This document shows, piece by piece, positions 24,833 through 32,518 of a DNA stretch of 64,000 bases. Positions within the stretch are counted from its first letter, which is position 1. Every line of letters begins with the position of its first letter. This stretch comes from Edaphobacter bradus. GTDB lineage: Bacteria; Acidobacteriota; Terriglobia; Terriglobales; Acidobacteriaceae. The position numbers and the translations under genes were made by a program. The stretch spans positions 48,504-112,503 of the forward strand of contig NZ_JAGSYF010000007.1 in the NCBI RefSeq assembly GCF_025685645.1, read 5' to 3'. The notes beneath the pieces were generated by a model. That model was not told the DNA's origin. It did not search any database and saw only the letters and a program-made list of their open reading frames with translations.

Positions 24833-25459
24833 TTGACAAACCTATGCTACCAGTATGGTGGCGGTTTCGGAAAGCGGTTTCCTACCTACCCGGGTCCTGA
24901 ACTGCTCATGTCTTGCCGACATTGGCATATTGCAGGATATTTCCTCATGCGTCATCTTCGACCTGCATGGATAAATTGGTTGGAACTCTGCCGCCGCTCC
25001 GGAGTTTCAACTTCCTTGGATACAATTGGGACCCAGCGGAGCGTTGGGAGGGGGTCTTGGAATTGCTTCCATTGGTGGATGTCTTTATTCCAAACGAAGC
25101 GGAGGCGCTGGCGATTTCAAAGCAGACCGATGTTTTTTCCGCTGCACGCGCATTGGCTCAATACGGATCGCTCGTGGTAGTAAAACGAGGCGAGAACGGG
25201 GCGCTGGCAGGTGAAGGGCGAGCACTTCTGGGAATTGCGCGCGTCTGAGTCACAGATCCGGCCCAACCATATTGTCGACCCAACCGGAGCGGGAGATAAT
25301 TTCGACGCAGGGTTTCTGTGCACGTGGCTCCGAAGAGGGAAGATTGATGACTGCCTCACGCTAGCGCATAAATGCGCCGTATCCAGTCTTCGATATGCCG
25401 GCGGAGTCGCAGGTCAGATCTGCGATTCAGGTATCGCCTCGAATGAGAGTCTGGCCTAG
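24833..25459 (+). pseudogene. PfkB-family sugar kinase, truncated and frameshifted
   Basis: Three successive frames spell one protein: HWHIAGYFLM..SGVSTSLDT (frame 1), NWDPAERWEGVLELLPLV then DVFIPNEAEALAISKQ and LVVVKRGENGALA (frame 2), and IVDPTGAGDNFDAGFL with RRGKIDDCLTLAHKCAVSSL (frame 3). DPTGAGDNFDAGF is the PfkB active-site block with the catalytic Asp. Frameshifts fall near 25020-25035 and 25205-25215, and roughly the first 100 residues of a normal kinase are missing. It would have phosphorylated a sugar for the SIS enzyme that starts 4 nt after its stop, so the operon probably once contained a working kinase. Confidence 0.85.
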
Positions 25460-25463
25460 AGAT

Positions 25464-26555
25464 ATGCGAATGACCCATTTCTTTGAAGACATTCAGAGAG
25501 AGCCAGGTGCATTGCGGAATATCCTGTCCTCTGCAATCGGCGAGAACAGAAATTTGTACATGCAGGCTGCTAATGTGCTGTCCCAGCATAATGCGTTATA
25601 CATCGCGGGGATGGGTGCGAGCTGGCATGCTGGAATGGCTGTGGCTTCCTTCTTTCACGCTCGCAAACGCCCAGGTGTCCTCTTCGACGCTGCTGAATTG
25701 CTCTATCACGCTGACCTCGCTGAAAACTCCTGTGTTCTCCTTTTGTCCCGCAGTGGCAAGAGTAAAGAGGTTGTCGATCTGGCGCGCAACCTCCGCACAC
25801 GGAATGTATCGATTGTATCGATCACCAATGATCCTCAGAGTCCGATGGCGCTCGAATCTGCTCGCGTCATTGATCTGCAATCTTCTTTTGACAGGAACGT
25901 ATCTGTAACGATGTACTCCGGGATCGCTTTGGCAGGTTGTCTGCTTGCTGCACTATCATGCGGCGAAGAGATTGATCAGATTGCCGAGAAGCTGGACTGC
26001 TCTCTCGTAAATGCCCAACACTCCATTGCCGATTGGGTGCAGCAACTTGACGCGAGTGACTGGCTTGCTGTCGATACCCCTTATTATTTTCTTGCCCGGG
26101 GAGCAAGTGTAGCCAGTTGCAATGAAGCACGACTCTTGTGGGAGGAAGCCGCCAAGAGCACTGCCACTGCGCTCACGACGAGCGGTTTTCGCCACGGTCC
26201 TCAGGAGATGGTGAGAGAAGGATTACGCGTCGCAATGTGGCTAGACAAGGATCATCTTCAATACCACGACTTGAAGCTCGCGAGCGATCTGCGAACTCTG
26301 GGAGCAAAGGTGCTGTTGATTGGCGAACACATCGAGGAATCCCCCGCAAATCTTTTTCTGAGGCTCCCGGCCATTCCCTCTGAATGGCAGTTCATCATCG
26401 ACATCATCCCGCTTCAGCTCGCCGCTGAACGTCTGGCAAGACTTGCGGGAAGAGACTGCGATTCCTTCCGTCTGTGTTCTTACATTGTCACAGATGAAGG
26501 TGGCCTATCTCTCCGTGAGCTTGAGGAGGAATCGGCCGCAGGTGGTACACGGTGA
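25464..26555 (+). CDS. SIS-domain sugar-phosphate aminotransferase/isomerase-like protein
   Basis: 363 aa from ATG 25464; the open frame to 25395 overlaps the kinase relic. Two SIS domains, as in the isomerase half of GlmS and in AgaS: GMGASWHAGMAVASFF, SRSGKSKEVVDLARNL, and TTSGFRHGPQEMV in the second. The family isomerises or deaminates amino-sugar phosphates in the cytoplasm. It lacks the GlmS glutaminase domain. Its stop overlaps the GTG of the permease gene (GTGA), so the two are translationally coupled. With the hexosaminidase and galactosidase genes nearby it probably processes an imported amino sugar. Confidence 0.87.
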   Translation: MRMTHFFEDIQREPGALRNILSSAIGENRNLYMQAANVLSQHNALYIAGMGASWHAGMAVASFFHARKRPGVLFDAAELLYHADLAENSCVLLLSRSGKSKEVVDLARNLRTRNVSIVSITNDPQSPMALESARVIDLQSSFDRNVSVTMYSGIALAGCLLAALSCGEEIDQIAEKLDCSLVNAQHSIADWVQQLDASDWLAVDTPYYFLARGASVASCNEARLLWEEAAKSTATALTTSGFRHGPQEMVREGLRVAMWLDKDHLQYHDLKLASDLRTLGAKVLLIGEHIEESPANLFLRLPAIPSEWQFIIDIIPLQLAAERLARLAGRDCDSFRLCSYIVTDEGGLSLRELEEESAAGGTR

Positions 26556-27517
26556 AGATTTCACGCTGGCTTCTTTTCGCTCTTGCAACTCCTATGCTCT
26601 GGGGAGTCTGGGGTGCTCTTACCGAGTATCCAGAGAAATGGATATCGCCTCCATTCCCCGCCACACTTGGATACGTGGTCTGGTCCATGACCATGATTCC
26701 GGTATCGCTCTTTGTTCTTTGGCGCAACAAATGGAAGGTGGATATTTCCCCTCGTACGATTCTTTATGGAAGCGCTGTTGGCTTCTCCGGTGCATCGGGC
26801 CAATTGCTCCTCTTTTGGGTTTTGACCAGGGGACCGGCGTACATTATTTTCCCGATCATCTGTCTTTCCCCTGCGGTTACGATTCTTCTGTCTGCGACCC
26901 TGCTCCAAGAGCGAGCACGGGGCATCGCTACCCTGGGCATCCTATTGTCCATGCCGGCAATTTTCCTGCTTGCATTGCAAGAACCTGACTCGAGTCCTGT
27001 CCATGGCCATCTTTGGCTGATTCTCTCGATTCTGATCTTTCTGCTCTGGGGAGTGCAGGCGTATTTCATGAAGTCTTCTGCGAATTCAATCTCCTCAGAA
27101 GATCTCTTTTTTTACATGACACTGACCGGGTTGATGCTCAGCCCCTTCGCACTCTGGATGACAGATTTCTCCGTTCCTATCAATTCGGGACTCAAGGGTG
27201 CGCCTCTGACTGCATTAATTCAGAGTCTGAACGCATGGGGATGCCTCCTCTTCGTTTATGCCATTCGCTTTGGCAAGGCAATTATTGTCGTCCCCACGGT
27301 GAATGGACTTTTCCCTGTTGTAACTATCATTCTGTCCCTCCTTCTGTATCATGCCTTGCCAACCCGCCTGAATCTTCTTGGCATTCTACTGGCACTGGCT
27401 GCAACTCTGCTAATGGCCTTCGATGAGGTGCACAACGAGGCGACCCTCGAGTCCGTGCGTATGGAGAGACTGGAGACCAAAGCAGAGATGGCAGAGGCCG
27501 ACAGCATGAACTGTTGA
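26552..27517 (+). CDS. DMT-superfamily permease (EamA/sugar-uptake-like)
   Basis: 321 aa; GTG start overlapping the preceding stop. About ten hydrophobic helices (LLFALATPMLWGVWGAL first, last about residues 270-291) and the two-repeat EamA plan. FGKAIIVVPTVNGLFPVVTIILS is a conserved internal block. In the inner membrane it would import a small solute, by context a sugar or amino sugar used by the SIS protein. The charged C-terminal tail (VRMERLETKAEMAEAD) is cytoplasmic. Confidence 0.85.
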   Translation: MKISRWLLFALATPMLWGVWGALTEYPEKWISPPFPATLGYVVWSMTMIPVSLFVLWRNKWKVDISPRTILYGSAVGFSGASGQLLLFWVLTRGPAYIIFPIICLSPAVTILLSATLLQERARGIATLGILLSMPAIFLLALQEPDSSPVHGHLWLILSILIFLLWGVQAYFMKSSANSISSEDLFFYMTLTGLMLSPFALWMTDFSVPINSGLKGAPLTALIQSLNAWGCLLFVYAIRFGKAIIVVPTVNGLFPVVTIILSLLLYHALPTRLNLLGILLALAATLLMAFDEVHNEATLESVRMERLETKAEMAEADSMNC

Positions 27518-27592
27518 ATACTTCTTCAGATTCAGCAGCGTTCCGAGCGGCTGGTCGATGGAATTGAGGAGGAAATCTGGTGAGCAAAGCGA

Positions 27593-27835
27593 ATGGGCCC
27601 GGCACGGTCTCCTGCATCGAGCGCCGTGTCTATCGCTGTTACTTCGCTGCGGACCGCATGCTTCTTGCTCACCTACACCTTTCCGCTCGTGAATGCGCAG
27701 TTGGGAGCGGCAGGAGCGTTTTGGACCTATGCCGCGGTATGCTTGGCCGGCGCTCTTTTTCTTTATCAGAGATTGTCGGAAACAAAAGGAAAGACACTCG
27801 AGGAGATCGAGGAGAGCTTGAGAATCAGCAACTAA
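27593..27835 (+). pseudogene. C-terminal relic of an MFS sugar porter
   Basis: VSIAVTSLRTACFLLTYTFP, LVNAQLGAAGAFWTYAAVCL and LSETKGKTLEEIEESL match the last two helices and the signature tail (PETKGKTLEEIE) of sugar-porter MFS transporters. Only about 65 residues survive; the upstream ten helices are absent, the EamA gene ending just before. It ends 13 nt before the GH59 gene. It suggests that a transporter was lost from this operon. Confidence 0.87.
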
Positions 27836-27848
27836 CTGGAGAAACGAG

Positions 27849-29867
27849 ATGCTTACGGGAAGACGGATTTTGAATGGAAATGCAAGAGAGAATCGGAGGG
27901 TGCGTCTGCGGATGTCTGCGCTCCTATTGTCACTGTCCCTCAGCGGTGTGGTCGCAAACGGCCAGCAGACAAACGTGGTTTTGGATGGTACCAGCACGGG
28001 AAGAGTATTTGACGGCATCGGCGCTGTGAGCGCGGGCGCTTCTTCTCGCCTCCTAATCGACTATCCAGAGCCACAGCGCAGCCAGATTCTTGATTACCTA
28101 TTCAAGCCGGGTTATGGTGCAGCCCTGCAGCGTCTGAAGGTTGAAATCGGCGCAGATGTGAATTCGACAGATGGTTCCGAGCCAAGTCACATGCGCACAG
28201 CTACGGACCATGACTCAACACGAGGCTACGAATGGTGGCTCATGACTGAGGCGCACAAGCGGAATCCGCAAATCATCCTTGAAGTCCTTCCGTGGGGCGC
28301 GCCCAAGTGGGTTGGCTCCAATTCGGGCGGCAAAGAAACTCTCTATTCCACCAAAATGGTGGATTATGTTACGGACTTCATCCACACTGCAAAGCGCGAT
28401 TACTCTCTGGATATCGCCTATGCTGGTATATGGAATGAGACCGCGTATGACTTGAATTACATCAAGGAACTACACAGTCGCTTCAAAGCTGACCATCTGC
28501 CCACCCGGATCGTCTGCTGCGACGGGAACCCAGGGGACCAATGGTCGATCGCGAACGATATCCTGAAAGACGCAAACCTGGCTGCCTCGATTGACATTAT
28601 CGGTCTGCACTATCCGTTTTGGGACGGCGGAGTTCCCACCCCAGATGCGGCCCGCAAAACAGACAAGCCGCTTTGGTCAAGCGAAGATCAGCCGAACGGT
28701 GGAGGTGGACCGTTCGTCAGTCGCAACTGGCCAAATGGCGGACGCATTCTCGCTCACGTCTACAACAACAACTACCTACATGGCTCACTGACAGCCACGG
28801 AGATATGGAGCCCGGTCACGTCTTATTACGACAATCTTGCCGCGCCTAACTCCGGGTTGATGTATGCCAATACTCCGTGGTCTGGACACTACGACGTTCA
28901 GGGCACAATCTGGGCTACGGCTCACACGACACAGTTTGCGCAGCCCGGATGGCAGTATCTCGACTCCGCATCAGGCAATCTTCCGGAGAAGGGAAGCTAT
29001 GTCTCGCTCCGTTCCCCCAACAGGAAGGATTGGAGCGTAGTTCTGGAAACGATCGATGCCAAATCCCCGCGAACAGTTTCTTTCCGCCTCGCTGGCGGCC
29101 TTGACGCTGAAGTAGTCCATATCTGGGAGACGAACGGCTCTCGAACCTTTGAACATGTCGCCGATGTGAAACCGGTGAACGGTACGCTCAGTTACACCTT
29201 TGATCCAGATTCGCTTTATTCCTTGACTACAACCATTGGACAAGGAAAAGGTTCCGCGAAGCCACCCGCTGCAAAGCAGTTCCCCCTTCCGTATGCAGAT
29301 AACTTTGAAAAGACTAAGCTGGGGCACACACCGAAGTATCTTGCCGATCAGGATGGTGCGTTTGAGGTTCGTGATTGCAACGGACGGTCCGGTCATTGCC
29401 TGGAACAAGTGATCTCGGATAAACCGATTCCCTGGGGTCCCTTCCCTGACCCATTCACCCTGACTGGAGACGTGGGTTGGACAGACTATAGTGTTGCTGC
29501 CGATGTGCGATTCCTTTCGGAGGCGCCGGCAGCTATTATGGGCCGGATTGATGCGGCGGATGTGTTTTGGGAGGACAAGGCGCGATTGCCAAGCGCCTAT
29601 GTGTTGCAAGTGAAGCCTGATGGTACCTGGGAAATGGTTTCCACTCAGTATAAGAAGCCTACGGAAACGCTGGCGTCCGGACATACTACGATCGACCACA
29701 ACCAATGGCATCGGCTCGAGTTGAGCTTCCATGGAAAGCAGATAACCGCCTCGCTCGACGGCAAGCCGCTCGCTATGGTCGAGAGCTCAGCCCATTCGCA
29801 TGGAATGTTCGCATTGGCGACTGGATGGGATCACATTCAATTCGATAACCTGCTTGTCAAACCTTAG
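27849..29867 (+). CDS. galactosylceramidase-like glycoside hydrolase, family GH59
   Basis: 672 aa; GGAGAAACG before the ATG. The basic N-terminus plus signal (RMSALLLSLSLSGVVANGQQ) indicates secretion. The catalytic barrel shows FDGIGAVSAGASSRLLIDYP, the family's hallmark, RGYEWWLMTEA, GIWNETAYD (Glu197, acid/base) and WSSEDQ (Glu279, nucleophile), followed by a lectin-like domain (about residues 480-672, YADNFEKT...). GH59 enzymes release galactose from galactosylceramide and other beta-galactosides. In a soil bacterium the natural target is unclear: glycolipid or plant galactan. Last gene of the kinase-SIS-permease operon. Confidence 0.9.
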   Translation: MLTGRRILNGNARENRRVRLRMSALLLSLSLSGVVANGQQTNVVLDGTSTGRVFDGIGAVSAGASSRLLIDYPEPQRSQILDYLFKPGYGAALQRLKVEIGADVNSTDGSEPSHMRTATDHDSTRGYEWWLMTEAHKRNPQIILEVLPWGAPKWVGSNSGGKETLYSTKMVDYVTDFIHTAKRDYSLDIAYAGIWNETAYDLNYIKELHSRFKADHLPTRIVCCDGNPGDQWSIANDILKDANLAASIDIIGLHYPFWDGGVPTPDAARKTDKPLWSSEDQPNGGGGPFVSRNWPNGGRILAHVYNNNYLHGSLTATEIWSPVTSYYDNLAAPNSGLMYANTPWSGHYDVQGTIWATAHTTQFAQPGWQYLDSASGNLPEKGSYVSLRSPNRKDWSVVLETIDAKSPRTVSFRLAGGLDAEVVHIWETNGSRTFEHVADVKPVNGTLSYTFDPDSLYSLTTTIGQGKGSAKPPAAKQFPLPYADNFEKTKLGHTPKYLADQDGAFEVRDCNGRSGHCLEQVISDKPIPWGPFPDPFTLTGDVGWTDYSVAADVRFLSEAPAAIMGRIDAADVFWEDKARLPSAYVLQVKPDGTWEMVSTQYKKPTETLASGHTTIDHNQWHRLELSFHGKQITASLDGKPLAMVESSAHSHGMFALATGWDHIQFDNLLVKP

Positions 29868-30248
29868 GTTGTATGAGTATCTAAAGTATCTCGTTGAGCG
29901 ATCGGGGTGCCACGTGGGCGTCAGGGCGCGCTTTGTCGGAGCCAGTCTCTTGGCTGGTTCCGGCATGGATGCGCCCGTCAGCGATGATTGAGCCAGACGA
30001 ATCGTGATCAATTACCTGCTCAACGACCCCACGTGTGACGGTGCCGCTGGCTATTGAGCGCGAGCAGTCTACCGCCTCACAGTCCAGAGGTTGCTCACTA
30101 GCTCATCAACCTTCGTACCATCCGAATTCCATCTTTGGAATGATCTTTCTCAGCTAAGACGACGGCGGAGATTGTGGGCTAAATACGAAGAACCCGGAAC
30201 CCCGTCGCCGTCGCAAATGCAACGAATCGAATGAAGAAGCCCAATATG
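29868..30248. other. convergent intergenic region, no gene seen
   Basis: About 380 bases between the GH59 gene and the end of the GH20 gene, which converge here. No strong terminator; a weak stem (GGAGCCAG..GGCTGGTTCC, near 29940) is the only structure seen. Confidence 0.45.
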
Positions 30249-32293
30249 CTACTGGGTTTGGGAAGCCTGCACGAGTCTTTCTACCGACGAAGCTGGCATC
30301 AGGAGCAGCACCGCCTGCGGTTCTGCGGCGGATCTGAGGAATTCGAGATTTCGCTGCCTCAAATCTGCGTTAACAGAATGGTGCTCGTGCAGATCATCCA
30401 AGACCTGCAGGCCAATCTCTGCAACGCGGCGCAGGTTACTCGATACGGGCGCCAACTCCTGGGTCAGGAATGAGCGCTTCAGCATTGGTTGCAGCTTCGC
30501 ATCGTTGTCCCTCCATAGTTCAAGCCATGCGCGAGCCTGCATCCAATCCTGAGCAGTTGCTTTTCCTGAGCTGATCCTCTGTGCAATGCCATCAAATTGA
30601 CGCGCTGTATCGCTCTCGGGGGACACGGCATCGTCAAGACGGTTGAGCGCAGTAAAATCGCTTCGCAGTTGCTGACGTTCATACATCCTGGGAGGCTGCA
30701 CGACAGCCGCAAGCACCTTGAGCGCTTCGGGATTGGGATCGCCGCTCATGCGCTCCAGCATTTCATCGGTGATGAGGCGGTGACGCGGGCCATAATATTC
30801 GAGCTTCTGCGAAACGATTGCAAGACGTTGGTACATCGAGTGGACGTCCTTTGTATGCTCTGGGGACCACAAGCGCTCGGCGATCGCGGCGGTGCGCGGC
30901 CAGATTCGATTGTCCATATTGTCGGCGGAGACTATATCTGTCCACATGGTGGCCTCGCCGCCAAGAATGCGGTTCTTCTGCTCTGGTGTAAGCGCGGCAG
31001 AGTTGTCTCCTAGTGGATCGACTAGGTAGTGTTCTGCCGCTGACTGATTCAGATCGATGTAGTAGCCAGATGAGAGGACGCCGCGGTTGCCGCTTCGTGC
31101 GGCGTCTGCCAATGAGCTTGGCCCGCGCCAAGATTGAATCACAACGTCCTTTGGAGTGTCGGACTGCAAAACTTCGTCCCATCCCTCCATGATTTTCTTG
31201 TGGGCGGAAACGATCTTCTGGACCCTGGCAGTGAAACGCACCTGAAGGGCTGCACCATCCTTAATGGAATGCGCCCGCATATACTCTTTGACAGGCGGAT
31301 TGGTTTCCCACTCTTTCATGTCGCATTCGTCGCCCCTGTGTGAAAGTAGGAATCGGGAAATAGTGCAGACATCTCTCCGATAAATCCTTCAAGAAACTTG
31401 TAGGTGCTTTCGCGCGATGGATCCATGGCCGAGCTTTGCGAAGGGTCTTTGCCACCGGACAGGTCAGGGTAGCCCTGGAACCACGACTTCGTGTGGCAAG
31501 GCATATCGAACTCTGGAACTACCCTGATGCCGCGGTCGCGAGCGTACTCAACAATTTCGCGGACTTCGTCTTGGGAGTAGTAGAGTCCGCCGGATGCCTT
31601 CTCTTGCAGGAGCGGGAACTTCTTGCTCTCGATATGAAATCCCTGGTCGTCTGCAAAACGCCAGTGAAAGACATTCAGCTTTACTGCCTCCATCGCGTCT
31701 AGATTGCGCTTAACTGCCGGGATAGGGACGAAACGGTGTCCAGAGTCAATCAGTAATCCACGCCACGGAAAACGCGGCGCGTCATCGATAGTGACGACGG
31801 GAACGCTGAAGCCTTTTGCGTTGATCCGGACCAGTTGTAGAAAGGTCTGCAGACCGCGAAGCACGCCCAGCGGATTGGGTGCCTTCAACTCAACATCGGT
31901 GGTTGAAATCGCAAGGTGGTAAAATTCATCTTCGTCGAGTTGCTGAACCGCTGCACTGGGTCCGGCAGTTTGAATGATGAAGTACGACTGGCCGGCGACT
32001 GCTTCGCGCTTGAACGGAATGCCGGTTTCCTTCGAGAGGATACTGAGAAAGCGTTGCTGCGCGCGCACCAGACGAGGTTCATCGTAGCCTTTCATGGCTA
32101 CGCCAAAGTTTCCATCGATGAAAAATTCGCCTTCCCCCTGCATCACATGCGCGGGTTCAGGCATGACTGGCAGCGGACCCTTTTCCTGGGCGACAAGATA
32201 GCTAGAAGGGCTCAGTGTGGATGCAGCCAACAAAGAACAGTACAAGAAAACAGTCAAACGAGCATTTGCCAAGATGACATCTCCAGAAAACAA
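30249..32293 (-). pseudogene. beta-N-acetylhexosaminidase, family GH20, frameshifted at the catalytic motif
   Basis: Two frames, 32293-31316 and 31319-30249, together encode about 680 aa of one GH20 enzyme. The first gives signal, GH20b domain and barrel start (IDSGHRFVPIPAVKRNLDAM, FHWRFADDQGFHIESK, VVPEFDMPCHT) and ends DSYFHTGATNAT*. The second starts inside the barrel (MKEWETNPPVKEYMRAH). Inserting one G in the G4 run (CCCC at 31333-31336 on the plus strand) restores HTGGDECDMKEW, where the Asp-Glu pair is the catalytic dyad. It is either a real single-base deletion or a homopolymer sequencing error. If intact, it removes GlcNAc/GalNAc outside the cell. Confidence 0.9.
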
Positions 32294-32518
32294 AGTAGGC
32301 CGGATAGCGTGATGCTGTGTTGGTGCGATTCTGGTTCGGCAAGTTTTGATCGTTCCCGTTTCTTGGCGGCCAGTGTTGGTCTTCGACTGGTTTTAGGTCT
32401 CAGGCAGTTCGTGGCTAGCCCGAACAGGCTTCCAAATTCCCTCGGCATCCCCTCTCCGCTAGTCTCGCGAAGGCGAAATCTTCGTACACGATCTGCGCGC
32501 GAGAGAGAATGCGGGCAA

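Noticed and set aside
31316..31319. Reading the two GH20 frames as two coupled genes because of the ATGA overlap
   Set aside because: The two products are consecutive parts of one GH20 barrel, and the break falls within the catalytic motif; a frameshift is the simpler explanation.
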